Source of the DNA: Nephrocerus scutellatus | Lineage: Eukaryota > Arthropoda > Insecta > Diptera > Pipunculidae | Direction of reading: 5' to 3' | Length of the DNA stretch: 64,000 nucleotides | NCBI GenBank assembly: GCA_947095585.1 | Contig: OX352761.1 | Span: forward strand, 23,527,777-23,591,776 | In this document: positions 32,560 to 42,944 of the stretch, piece after piece | How the letters are laid out: every line of letters begins with the position of its first letter | Numbering within the stretch: the stretch's first letter is position 1 | Notes under the pieces: generated by a model | The model's input: only the letters and a program-made list of their open reading frames with translations | Databases searched by the model: none | What the model was told of the DNA's origin: nothing | Translations under genes and position numbers: made by a program

Positions 32560-32830
32560 TAATTCTCTTAACGATATCGACATCGAAATAATCTCATCAT
32601 TATAGAGTTTCCTAAATCGTCCTTCCTTACATATGATCCCAACAATTTACATTAGGATTATCATCTCGAACGATGCTATAAGAGGTCAAGCTAACAAGCA
32701 GCTGTAGTGTAATGAATATTGTCTAATACAGCAGCAGTTTTGACCTAATGGTTAAACTCCTGGATTATAAAGATTTGATAAACTAAATTTGGTTCTATTG
32801 TCCTTAAGCAACCGTGCGCTTATTGTAGAG
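32560..32830 (-). mobile_element. LINE family B C-terminal fragment
   Basis: Diverged match to 24055-24330 (ACGATATCGACATCG, TCATTATAGAGTTTCC and similar landmarks in order). Confidence 0.6.
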
Positions 32831-32834
32831 GAGA

Positions 32835-33125
32835 GAGGAGGCCGGCATTGTGTCTTACTCTATCAATAGGTATAGGATACTTGGCCACCTCGGGACATAA
32901 AATGACTGACTGACTGAAGTTCCTATAGGACTTGAGCTTAGCCTTCTTAACTTTTGTCATATATTATTTCAGTTTACTTCTATGAGTCTCAGAGCCGCTT
33001 TCAAGATCTGTTTTTAAGGCTCTATTGAGAAGCTTCCGTTAGACTTTGCTAAGTTTTTGAAGTTCACTGTTCCACCAGGGATATTCACTGTTCCACCAGG
33101 ATAATTCACAGATACAGTCTTTTAA
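32835..33125 (-). mobile_element. LOA/R1-like LINE linker fragment with a tandem duplication
   Basis: Minus strand: PWWNSELQKLSKV near 33110-33070, then LLNRALKTDLES-like text and VKKAKLKSYRNF. This is the segment between endonuclease and reverse transcriptase in LOA/R1-type LINEs. The PWWNSE part is duplicated in tandem (TTCACTGTTCCACCAGG at about 33063 and 33084). Confidence 0.6.
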
Positions 33126-33233
33126 TCTGACAATGATTAACATAACGAATATACCTTCCTATAAAACACCCTGTAAATGAAATTTTGTTACAATTTGTGG
33201 AGATTTTGACAGTTTTGGCGTTTTATCATAATA

Positions 33234-33812
33234 TCGGGTGTTTCAACAGGTGCGCTTCAACTTTTCTCCGATAGGGACGGCGAACAACGCCATATTTTTT
33301 ATTGTTCTCTGTCATTTGGAAACCTCGTTAGTATACATTTCATTATGGAACGCTACACATGTGAACAGCGATTGCAAATCGTGCAAATTTTTTATCAAAA
33401 TAATCGTTCTGTTGCCGCTACTTTAAGAGCATTACGGCCTTTTTACGGTCCATTTAACAAGCCAGCCCGTTCGACAATCGACCGTATAGTAAAGATCTTG
33501 GCCTACATCCGTATAAAATCAAGCTGACACAACAACTAAAGCCGTTTGACCATTTGAAGCGACGCCGATTCGTGAATTGGGCTCAAGAGCAAATCGAAAA
33601 TGATGCAGATTTTCACCGAAAAATCATCTTCAGCGATGAGGCTCACTTCGTAAAACGTGCACGCGGTGGTCATGCAAAAGAAATCGAGTTTCATACTTAA
33701 ATGTATCATATGTATATGTTCAAATTTTTTTAATAAAAAAAAAAGTTAGTTCAAAAGTCGAACAGTTTGTGTTTTATTCAAAAAAAAAGTTGAAGTGCCC
33801 TTATTGAAAATT
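33234..33812 (+). mobile_element. Tc1/mariner-type MITE, copy B
   Basis: Same structure as copy A (11492-12071) in the opposite orientation: begins TCGGGTGTTTCAACAGGTGC, ends in inverted GTTGAAGTGCCCTTATTG, with TA directly outside both ends (33232-33233 and 33813-33814). Both copies carry the same two internal deletions. Confidence 0.85.
33345..33527 (+). pseudogene. Truncated Tc1/mariner-type transposase, N-terminal helix-turn-helix (copy B)
   Basis: Differs from copy A's 60-residue frame by one residue at the very end (IKSS against IRSS). The DNA-binding domain is intact; the catalytic part is reduced to KIIFSDEAHF, joined directly to the C-terminal RGGHAKEIEFHT in another frame (33540-33700). 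Confidence 0.78.
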
Positions 33813-35169
33813 TAGCTCTGCAGCTGTTGTCCGCTTCTTGACTTCCGCTAGTTAGCGTTTAAGCGAAACAAATTTAAAGTTAGCCATAAATATAATCCTT
33901 CTGATCTCTGGTTCATACGAGTTTTTGTAGCCGGAGAACAGTAATAAGAACTTCATATGTATTTTAATATAAATTCTCATCCAAAAAATGTTTATAGGTA
34001 AAATCCGAATATTTTTCTGAGTCTACGCGATAACGAAGCGAATAACGAATGCTTTACAATAGTTTTGTCAGCATTGTGGCACCACTTCAAAAGCCAAAGT
34101 GTAAAATTTTGTATATCCTGAAAAAATAAAGCCAGTTTCTCAGCCTAATCTCTAATCCAATTATAACAAAGGAAAAATTTAACAACTTCTAGTCTAAGAA
34201 AGTGCGAAAGAAGATACCAAAGGCGTCAAATTGGATTTATGTTTTCGAAACATTTTATTGACCATTCAATGTCCATATGTGGAAGGAAAAAAAGAAAACA
34301 AAAACAAAACACACTGGCATTAAAAATCATTTTAATCGCTTTTACCTACCGCCGCGCTGTGGCACCCTCTTACCAGCGAATGTACATTTATTTGTATGAA
34401 TACAATGTGTTCTTGTATATCCTGCTGAACACCTATACCACACCTTAATAATTATGTGAAAATATTGCTAAAATCTCAAGCTGTTAGGCATAACCAAAAC
34501 ATGCGGCAACGGCAGGTCGGTCTGGTTCGCGCTTAGCAAACAGGGATTGGCATATCCTTCCAAATCGTTGTAGTACTTATCCCTCTAACTGGCTGATGGC
34601 TGGCTGGTTGTCTGCCGTCTGCCCGCCTGCCGGCTATATCTGTCAACCATCTACCACCACCGTCAAAAAGTATTGCTAATCCCCTACAGTCAAACAAAAC
34701 TCTACAAGGATGAGAATAAAGGATGTGTATCCCTCGAAGACAGTACACTTCTTGTACTCGTATATTGATTACATTTAAACATAACGTTCGCTGGTGTAAT
34801 TATGAGATCAAGTGGGCATGGCTAATCGATTTCACCCCTCTGGTCAGTGGCACACTGGTGCCGCCGCCACCGAGTCGCATACAAGCGAATTGAAGGATAG
34901 ACACATAAAAGGAACATTAAAAACCTTTTACTTTTGCCTTTATCCTGGCGTTACAGGACAAAAAAAAACAACAATATGCCACGTAATCGAGCGTCATAAG
35001 TGCACTCGCCCTCCAACACATGAAAATGACGAGTCATTTTGCAATAAGGATCCTTGCTGAGGAGCTATATCATAGCCAAGGGTGTTACACTTCTTATTAC
35101 CCTTTGTTGTTGTTGTTGCGCAGTGTAAATATTCCGTAATTTCTCAAAATTTTATGAATTTAATTGGTA
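33813..35169. other. Proximal upstream intron of spineless, no recognised element
   Basis: Between MITE copy B and the bHLH exon lies about 1.35 kb of AT-rich sequence with no coding signal or transposon protein that I recognise. A CTGG/GCCTGCC-rich patch sits near 34590-34630. Short open frames here, such as 34812-35060, have low-complexity or unfamiliar translations. It is the least repeat-laden sequence next to the exon and so a candidate for conserved intronic control elements. Confidence 0.5.
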
Positions 35170-35227
35170 ATTTCTTTTGTTTGCTTAATTACATTTCCTT
35201 TTTTTTTTGTTGTATTTGTATTTTCAG
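35170..35227 (+). promoter_or_regulatory. 3' splice acceptor with polypyrimidine tract of the spineless exon
   Basis: A T-rich run of more than 40 bases with scattered C and G ends in ttttcag immediately before the bHLH exon. This is a strong metazoan acceptor and fixes the exon start at 35228. The reading frame stays open about 145 bp upstream of it, but that translation is hydrophobic low-complexity sequence typical of a read-through pyrimidine tract. Confidence 0.85.
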
Positions 35228-35418
35228 TCTAAAACCTCCGCCCAAGGATGGAGTGACCAAAAGCAATCCATCGAAACGACATCGTGAACGATTGAATGCC
35301 GAATTGGATCTGTTGGCATCGTTGCTGCCGTTCGAGCAGAACATTCTCAGCAAATTGGATCGACTAAGCATACTAAGGCTGTCTGTTAGTTATTTAAGGA
35401 CGAAAAGTTATTTTCAAG
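35228..35418 (+). CDS. ss: Spineless / aryl hydrocarbon receptor, bHLH exon (internal exon)
   Basis: Internal exon of a bHLH-PAS transcription factor of the Ahr/Spineless type. In flies Spineless pairs with Tango (Arnt), acts in the nucleus and specifies antenna, distal leg and photoreceptor fates. The exon is 191 bp: one base completing a split Ser codon, 63 full codons, one base of the next codon. A long T-rich tract ending in ttttcag precedes it and gtaagt follows it. Residues 11-25 ([15 protein letters not shown]) form the basic region and start of helix 1, with the Ahr-specific NPSKRHR core. LLASLLPF ends helix 1, and [18 protein letters not shown] is helix 2, leading to KSYFQ before the PAS-A linker. 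There are no stops or frameshifts. Codon phase and helix content match the homologous vertebrate Ahr exon. The upstream start exon and downstream PAS exons were not found, so both flanking introns are long. Family identity is firm; the symbol rests on the arthropod-type sequence. Confidence 0.93.
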
Positions 35419-35424
35419 GTAAGT
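35419..35424 (+). promoter_or_regulatory. 5' splice donor of the spineless exon
   Basis: CAAG|GTAAGT is a consensus donor directly after the KSYFQ codons. It leaves one base (G) of a split codon, compatible with the Val or Gly codon expected to open the next Ahr exon. Confidence 0.88.
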
Positions 35425-35433
35425 CTCGTGTGG

Positions 35434-35790
35434 TTTATCATCTTATCTTATTTGGCTTTAGAGCCGGAGTCTGGTCTTGGCCTACTTCGTAGGGTGTATT
35501 ATCATCACGTTCGGCTCTACAACCAAAATTGAGTTAAGCCCAACGCATGGGGCTTATCATCAAAAGTTGTGGCTCTATAATCGGAGTCCGATCATGGATT
35601 CCCGCGATATGCTTATCATAATCATGTTTGTTTAAGTTATAGCCTTCTGCGTGGGGCTTATTATCATCACGGTTGGCTCTAGAACAAGAGTTCAGTTAAG
35701 CCCACCCCATGGGCTTATCATCAAAAGTTTTAGCTCTATAATCGGAGTCCGATCATGGATTCCCGCGATATGTACGATGTACTATGATAC
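35434..35790. repeat. Tandem repeat from LINE family B tails, 162-bp period
   Basis: Two higher-order units (35497-35611 and 35659-35772) share TATTATCATCACG, GGCTCT, GAGTTAAGCCCA, GGGCTTATCATCAAAAGTT and TCGGAGTCCGATCATGGATT. Each holds several GGCTCTA-AACC subunits resembling the 3' tail of family B (23820-23860). The block starts 15 bp inside the intron after the spineless bHLH exon. Confidence 0.75.
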
Positions 35791-35999
35791 GAGTATTTAA
35801 CATCAAGTTTCTTAGCCTAACTTGATATATTTGCTATATTCGGGTCTCATAAGCTAATTAAGTATAATTCGGCAACCCAAATAAATTCAAACTCTTAGGG
35901 GATAAACTGACTTTATATCTTTTCTTCAAGCGTGCTTCGCCCTGGTTTAAAATCTCAAGAGATAGCTGGAGAATTCCACGGACTTTAAAAGAAACATTC
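35791..35999. other. Short unassigned spacer
   Basis: Nothing recognised. Confidence 0.4.
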
Positions 36000-36200
36000 C
36001 ATCCAGATCCAACGAGGAACATGATATTTATATCTGAAAATAAATGAAATTATCTAGGTTAACCATGCCAAATGTAAGGATAGCCCGATTATTATCAACA
36101 CCATTCAACATCTATAACGGGTTCCGATAAGGGGATGGACAGATGGTGTTTCTTCTCTTTGGTATTTCTTCATTTTAAGCTGGCTTCGTCATGGTTTAGA
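36000..36200 (+). mobile_element. LINE family B (sense copy), 5' piece of an interrupted element
   Basis: Plus-strand text NKL, LTMPNV, TPFNIYNGFR, stop, GDGQ at about 36033-36145 matches SPFNIYNGLRQGDG of copy 3, with the Gln of RQGDG changed to a stop. The next part of the same reverse transcriptase (ILYE, YANDIDIIGR) appears 2.4 kb away at 38620, after an inserted antisense LINE. Confidence 0.68.
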
Positions 36201-36299
36201 AAAGGCAAGAGAATTCATCAGAACCCTAGCCCATATGGCAGACACTGTGACCTAAATGATCTATTGTATCTTAGGGTTTATTTACTCTACCCTAGTGAA

Positions 36300-38560
36300 G
36301 GATATCATGTCCTAAGTAGCAGAATTTCTCAACTCCGCTGTCGAGCATATTTCTTTATGAAAAATGCGTCTCCTTAACCCAAGTAGTTTTGGGCATTCGC
36401 AGAGAATGTGCTCGGATGACGCAACATCTTCCAAGCTGAACCTACGTTCTTTCTCCGAGCCCACACCAATTTTGTTAAGGTGATATCGCAAGCCACAATA
36501 ACCTGTTAGGAAACTAAGCATTAGGAATGCTATCCCTAATTAGATTAATTGTTTTTATTGCCTCAGCCCCGGAACGTTATCCTAGTGGGCCAGACGAAGT
36601 TTGTGTTCCCAACAATTTATCAGTGCTTTGGCTGCAGCGCAATTGACGCCACAGTATGGTTCAGGTCCTATGAACGCAGATTCTGAGACAGCTCTAGCTA
36701 GTTCGACTGCAGATTCGTTGCCTGCAATTCCATGAAGACCAGGGACCCAACCGATTGCAGTGTATCTTAGCTGTCCCTGACTGATAACGAGTCCATTAAG
36801 TTGGACGACAGCGCTTTAAGTGCTGCCTGGCTATCTGAAAAGATATATACTATAGCGCCCTTAATTCGTTTATTAAGATTAATTCTGGTGCAGATCTCAA
36901 TAGTTCCGCCTGGAAAACCTTGGGACTTTTTTCCATTGTTATCGAGAATTTGGTCTTGAATTCAAAGACACCAGCTCAAACTCCAGTTTACATCTTTGTT
37001 CTATCTGTGAACCAGACAAGACCTCTAGCGTCTAGAGCAGGAACACCATTGCACCAGTTTACCCGGTACAATATTGCTACCTCAAAGAACCTGCCGAAAC
37101 AATGCTGCCTGATCATACATTCGGGGATTGTGCAGAACATGTCTCTTTCAGAAATTCAGTGAAGAAGAGTGAAGGTGTCCCACATAGTCACCTGGTTTAT
37201 ACCCGGATTCCAGCTGCACCTTAATAGCGCATCTGGCATCCGTCTTCCTGATGAAAATTTGTAAGGGTGAAAGCCCTATAATAGCTTCTAATGCAGTTGT
37301 AGGGCAGGTGCGCATGGTACCCGTTATACATAGACAGGCACTTCTTTGAAACGTCTGAAGCTTAGTTGCCGTTGCCCGTTCAAGAACTTTCGGCCGTGAT
37401 AATAGCTCTCACCATCATTGTGTACATGCAATGTACCATTCTAGGATTTAGACCACAAGTTCTGCCATAGAGGCGTCTTTTGGCACACAAGGCCGGCCCT
37501 AGTGGCGCGTTCGATGGCGGACTTGATATGAGCATTCCTGTTTAACCGTTTATCAAGGATGACGCCGAGATATTTAACCTCACTGGAATAATCTAACGTA
37601 GTGTCTTTGATGATGACAGATCCTAAATGAACCAGTCTTGCATGACACTAGACAGAGTCGTGCAGTGCTTACCACTAATAAAAATCGCCGAATCGTCCGC
37701 ATAAGCAATGGCGATCTGTGAAGCAATGATCTGTGAAGATCGTCTAATAGATTGTCAATGACTAGTGACCACAGAAGGGGGTACTCCTTGGGGACATCCC
37801 TTAACTGCAATAACAGACACTGACAATCCTTCCGAGGAAGAAATAATATCTCGACTTTCTAGCATGGCCCTTATCTAATAAATGGTCGAAACATCGATAT
37901 CTCTGCTACTGATTGCCCTCGAAATAGAGTCGTAGCCAGTGTTTTCGAAAGCGCCCTCAATGTCGAGGAAGTCACACATGGCCACATGTTTGGAACGAAA
38001 AGTTCCCTCTATCTTCTTTACAAGATAGTGAAGGTTACTTCTGTGCTTTTGCCTTTTCTGTAAGCCAACTGACTTGAGTGCAGCGGGGTAGAAAATTCTA
38101 ACTGGCCTCTAATATGAACGGCAATAAGTCTCTCCATGTTTTTGAGGACAAATGATGCTAGACTTATAGGTCCGTATGATTTAGACACTAGGTCTAATGC
38201 CTGGTTAGGGGATAAATATCGCATTTACCTGTCTCCAGATAGTAGGAATGTACCACCAGTTATAGCTGGCGCTAAATGACGCAATCATACCCGGTATGAT
38301 GAGATCGATTACCTTCTGTAGAAGCACTGGAAATATCCCATTACCGCCGGGATCTTTGAACGGCTTGAAAGAGCCTACTGCACATTTAAACTTATCCGGA
38401 CTGAAGATTTTACCGGATAAACTATTTACCCCACTAGTAATACAGACCTTTTGGTCAGATGTGTTTGGGTATCTGTATGGTAAACGAGTAGACGAACCTG
38501 GGCAATGAACCTTGAGTAGGGTTCTAATTGTATCCTAACGGTCGGTCAGATTTTACTAGT
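36300..38560 (-). mobile_element. LOA-like LINE with reverse transcriptase, RNase H and 3' Cys motif, degenerate
   Basis: Minus strand: pre-RT and RT start (38224-38018: SPNQAL, SYGPISLASFVLKNMERLI, AYRKGKSTEVTF), LDIEGAFDNTGYD (about 37975-37935, first catalytic Asp), CPQG, then IAIAYADDSAIFISGKHC (about 37715-37660). The RT end and thumb (37640-37480), RNase H text (about 37000-36600, with DSQAALKAL and GPEPYCGVN-like motifs) and a terminal HILCECPKLLGLRR zinc-finger-like end (36420-36360) follow. Stops and shifts throughout. RT plus RNase H with this GAFDNT text fits LOA or R1-group LINEs. Confidence 0.78.
38018..38224 (-). pseudogene. LOA-like LINE reverse transcriptase start
   Basis: Open for 68 codons: KSYGPISLASFVLKNMERLI, then LEFSTPLHSSQLAYRKGKST. 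The motif S-GPISL-SF-LK--ERL and the H-AYRKGKSTE box are the first two reverse transcriptase blocks. The frame closes before LDIEGAFD, which resumes about 40 bp on. Confidence 0.8.
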
Positions 38561-38564
38561 AGAT

Positions 38565-38800
38565 TCCATCCGATCTCCGACGAGGCAGAAAGGATCCAAG
38601 ACTCCAATTAAACGGCTCGAGAAATAATTCTCTATGAGTCAACCCATATACTGGCTTACGCAAATGATATTGACATCATTGGAAGAAGAGCTGTATAGAG
38701 TACTTTTAATGGTGTCCCAATTCTCGCGAATGGGTGACAAACGTTCCGAGAGTAATAACTTGTCACGGAAAGCTTCTCAATTCGCCGTTCAGATCCGGCC
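38565..38800 (+). mobile_element. LINE family B (sense copy), 3' piece of the interrupted element
   Basis: IQDSN, stop, TAREIILYESTHILAYANDI then DIIGRRAV at about 38596-38695 matches IRDSDVTARGTILYKSTQIL and AYADDIDIVGR of copy 3. The catalytic YADD has become YAND. It continues the piece that breaks off near 36200. Confidence 0.72.
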
Positions 38801-41065
38801 TTAAATTGTAGGTCCCTGCCAGTTGTGTCCAAAAATGTACCTGAGCAACGCCTTGGACCGCTATGGTCTGTCGCGCGAATACTTTTATTATTAATGTTCC
38901 GTCAGCATTCCAGGGAGAGTTCTCTTTCTTCTGAAAAATAAGCGCTGCTAGATAACTTAGCAGAGTTAAAACTTTTTTTCAAGTACTTTGCGTACTTTTA
39001 GAATTATGACTTGAGAAAGGACAACCAATATTAGCATACGCATCGCTTTCTATTACTATTCGTGTGCTTAATGCAATTTGGGAAATGTCTTTAATAAAAG
39101 AATTTTTTGCCTGCCGATGTTCTTGAAACCTTATTCGGAAATCCATTACAAAAAATGTAGAGTGTAGAGTGTCAAAAAGCACTTCGTTTTGTGTGTAATT
39201 CCCTCCTGCAATTATTGAGTACAAATATTTGTATTAAAATAATAATTTTTTTTGTCAACAATTTCTCACCTTTTTTTCGGAATCGCGCTACAAAAAAAGC
39301 GCTTCTCCCTTAATGTGTTTACCTATTGGTTGTTCTTTTCCGCTGGTGATGGAAGGCTGGTGCTTCCTGTTTTGCAACAATTGCTTGACCAGCATAAGTA
39401 AATATTGTAAATTGCTCAGCATAAACCGCATTATGAATTGTCGGTCTTACCTTTGTCAATAGAAGCACAAATCTTCGGCACGTGCCTGCTGCGTGTGCTC
39501 TTTGTCCAGCACTTTTCGCATTGAATGCCACTTTAAGTCCCATAAGTCGTTAATGGTAGATAAAGTGGGGCCAAAAAACGTCAGTCTCCTATTTATTTTG
39601 AGGAATTTTATCCCAAAAAGTTTCCGGTTGACAATCATTAGATTAGAATTAGTTATTTGTTTGTCCAGCAGTGCGAGCAGACTTCATTTAATGCTGGAAT
39701 TGTTTACTTACGTCTTGTACGTGTTTATGTGGATGACACGCGTTGCAAGTCAAAACAATGTGTCCCTTCGGTCGGCGGCCCGTGGTTGCACTGTGTTTGT
39801 TCTGCGAACACCGATGGGAAAGAGTTAATGGACCATAACGAAACATCGACTGGCCGTAAAGTCCATTTGAGAATAGGAATTAGGAAGGAGAAGACCATTG
39901 CATTGGTTCGGTTCGGTCAGTGAGGCAATTAAATTGAGCGAACTGATGGTTCGATCGCAGGTAGCTGTGTATAGAGCTGAAGCGGATTCATTAATTCCTC
40001 TGGCGAGGATTAAAAAGACATTCGCAATTGATTAGAATCGGACATCGGACGCCCGCGTACGTTGTATTTTGCCAACGACGCCGCCGTCAACGGAGGGAGC
40101 TAATGTTGATGAAATGTTTCCCGTTTTAGAATTATATTTTTATTTTGTTTTTCTTTTATTGCTTTTTGTTTCTTTTGCTTCTTTACTCCTTTCCACTTTG
40201 GTAATTTCTTTATGTAGAACATACTGACTTTATGCGTCTGTCCGCGACTTATGGCCAGTCGACCATACGGTTCTCGAGGCCAATCCCAGGTTTATTTTGT
40301 GTGGTATATCGGTGCGCCGTGTGACTGCTGCCAGGATAACAATCATCAAACAACACACGGACGAGTCATTGCCCTTAATGGCATATTAACCTTTCCCCTA
40401 ATGCTATGCGAGTAGAAACAGATACAATGTTATAGAGTCCTCTTGAGGAAACATATGTCGCTGTGGGGTTGTCTTTCGTGCTGATGCATGTCCCGCTGTT
40501 GCATTATGTTGTTTGTGGCAAAGAGAACCAAATATAATTGAAAATTTAAAAAATTAAAAATGAATTTTCTGTCTATTTACCTATGAGAGCCAAGCGTACG
40601 CGATCATTGTTAGGCAATGCTGGGCCATACTCGGACAAAGACAAATGAGTTTTAAATTTATCCAATTGAATGCGGAGTACGATTCTTCATAGTTGTATCG
40701 CACATTTGGAAATAGAACTTTTTGGGTCAACGAAATTAAATTTCTATCCCAACCACCGCAATTCGATGGGGTTCGACCATAAGGCTAAAGCGGTAATTAA
40801 CAATTTACGTTCGTAACATATCAGGCATTTATGTTGTCTTATTATTAAGATACGGGGTATTTTTGAGCTACTTTCAGAAATCGATTTATTTATAAATAAA
40901 ATGGATTACAATTTCTGGAGTCTTGTACAGACAGTATTGCTCCCGTTTTCATAGACAAATAGTCTGCAATTGTCATCAGTTAGCGACTTTAATGTAATGT
41001 AGGTATAGGAATATTCACCAACGGCAGCGGAAAGAGCATTTACACAGCTGATCAATTACATCAGA
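38801..41065. other. Long unique non-coding sequence, candidate spineless intron DNA
   Basis: About 2.3 kb with no transposon protein recognised. The overlapping open frames on both strands around 39319-39923 are short and mutually contradictory, so no gene is called. Its mixed base composition makes it a fair place to look for conserved enhancers. Confidence 0.5.
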
Positions 41066-41069
41066 GTAT

Positions 41070-42880
41070 CATCATCTTCATAGTAGGCTCTTAAACCGAA
41101 GTCAAGTCCTGGTGCCCGCAATAAACTCCTCAACCAACCTCTCGATACGATTTCAACCAGTTTGTCATCCTGAACTCAGGGCGTCCTGGTCTACGTCTTA
41201 CAAATCCTACCGCTTTCTGAGCAGGATCCTCTTCGCTACTCTAGGAGCCTACTTAACTCAATTCTATTTACGATGTCGATATCGCGGTACCGCTCGTATA
41301 TCTATCATTATAGAGTCTCCGGAAACGTCCTTCTCACTTACAGGGTCATCAACAACTACCCGCAGGACTCTCCACTCAAATGCGGCTAAGAGGTCAAAGT
41401 GCTCGAATCCAAATGTAAGCAATGGTTACCAACGTAAGCAACCAGTTATATATTGGTTATATTTCTAGATTTAAAGATTCTTGGCAGACTAAAGTACGAT
41501 TTTTAGACTTAAATCAACTTTAAGAGTAGACGTAATTCGGGTTCCAAGTTATTATTAGCTAGTACAATTGCCCCGAGATATTTAAAGGGTTGCACTACTT
41601 CAAAATCGAGCTCCACTTACTTAATTGAGTGATAAATATTGGATCTTTTGCTCGCAGACATGATCACCGTGTTCTTTGTTTTGTTCTCTTTTAAGTGCAG
41701 CCCGAACTATCTCGATGAAAGCTCTTGGGGTTCGACCAACAATGTCAATATTGTCTGCGTAATCCAGCATCTGGAAAGAGGTTATTCCTGACGCCCTTAC
41801 CTAAGAGTCCCGAAACATTTTCTTCCATTACAGTCAATGGAGATCCTTACTGGACCATGTTGTATGGCACTACAATTTTTTCAACGCAAGTTTGAAGAAG
41901 ACAAATACCAGCCCATTTCATTATTGGAACATGGTCATATCAGTATATTTGGGATCCTGAATTCTTTTATGGTGATGTAATCCGCGCTTGGAGCACCTTA
42001 CCAACAAGAGAGTGGTCCGAGTCGACGTTGACACCTCGGTACATTCGTATCGTCATCAGGTTCGGAATGTGGCGGCGGTCTATCAACACGTGATCTATAT
42101 GGCTGCGAAGGGCACCATCAGGAGATACCCAGGTTGCTTTGTGGATATTTGTACGCGCAAACCTTGTACTCGCAATGACCATCTCTATGACTCGTTGTCC
42201 ATTGTCATTAGTGTTCTCGTGTAAGCTATGGGTGCCAATGTACTGCCTGAATACTGGCTGCCTACCTATTTTAGCATTCATATCCCCCAGAATGATTTTT
42301 ACATCCGGTTCCGGTTCGACAGATTCAAAGAATTCTTCTTTTTCATCATCTGGGGTATCCTCTGTAGATGCTTCAACGTTTATGAGGCTTATGTTTTTAA
42401 ATTTGCCGCGAAGGGTGCTTTAAAGCCGATAACGGTGGGTTTCATTCTTCTGCTGACTAGAAACCCCACCCCGAGCACATGATGTCTTGCATGACAGCTG
42501 TAATATATGTCATATTCTGATTTTTGTAAGACTCCATTCCCCTTCCACCGCATCTCCTGGATTGCTGTTATATCAGCCTTATATTTAGACAGGGTATCGT
42601 CCAGCTACCTTGCAGCTCGAGCTCTATACAGTGAGCGTACGTTCCATGAGATAATCCTTAAATCGTTTAGCCGTTTTCGTTGCCGTGGTCGTCGTCGTTT
42701 ATCAGTGTATCCGAGGCTGATTTTGGCTTCCGTAATAATAATTTTTTACAGGCGATGTTATTGGCCAACCTTACTTTGAAGGGACTAACCCGATCAGTCA
42801 GCTTTTTCTGTATTGGAGGAAAATTACCGGCGGCCACCACATGGAGGTTTGATCGCACTTCACCCAGTCAGAGATAGTTA
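41070..42880 (-). mobile_element. LINE family B, copy 4 (endonuclease preserved, RT front half missing)
   Basis: Minus strand, from the 5' side: endonuclease (42870-41990), then directly the late reverse transcriptase and C-terminal region (41960-41200) and the tail (41070-41115). The N-terminal reverse transcriptase and linker found in copy 3 are gone. The endonuclease covers what copies 2 and 3 lack. Confidence 0.82.
41967..42281 (-). pseudogene. LINE family B APE endonuclease, C-terminal half
   Basis: Open for 104 codons: MNAKIGRQPVFRQYIGTHSL (after the DFNAKIG box), NTNDNGQRVIEM, FARTNIHKATWVSPDG, SHIDHVLIDRRH and GVNVDSDHSLV (catalytic Asp-His near residues 90-95). The catalytic Asp of DFN lies just before the first Met, in the preceding sequence. 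Missing upstream parts continue in other frames to about 42860. Confidence 0.82.
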
Positions 42881-42944
42881 CTGCCACCTGCAATTCTAGA
42901 GCATTCTGTGTTGTTCTCCCTATTCTGCTGATGGCTGACCGCCC

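Noticed and set aside
35082..35227. Extension of the spineless coding frame upstream
   Set aside because: Polypyrimidine and intron sequence read through; the acceptor AG at 35226-35227 and homology both start at 35228.
42139..42482. Plus-strand frames over the family B endonuclease
   Set aside because: Antisense shadows of the endonuclease text.
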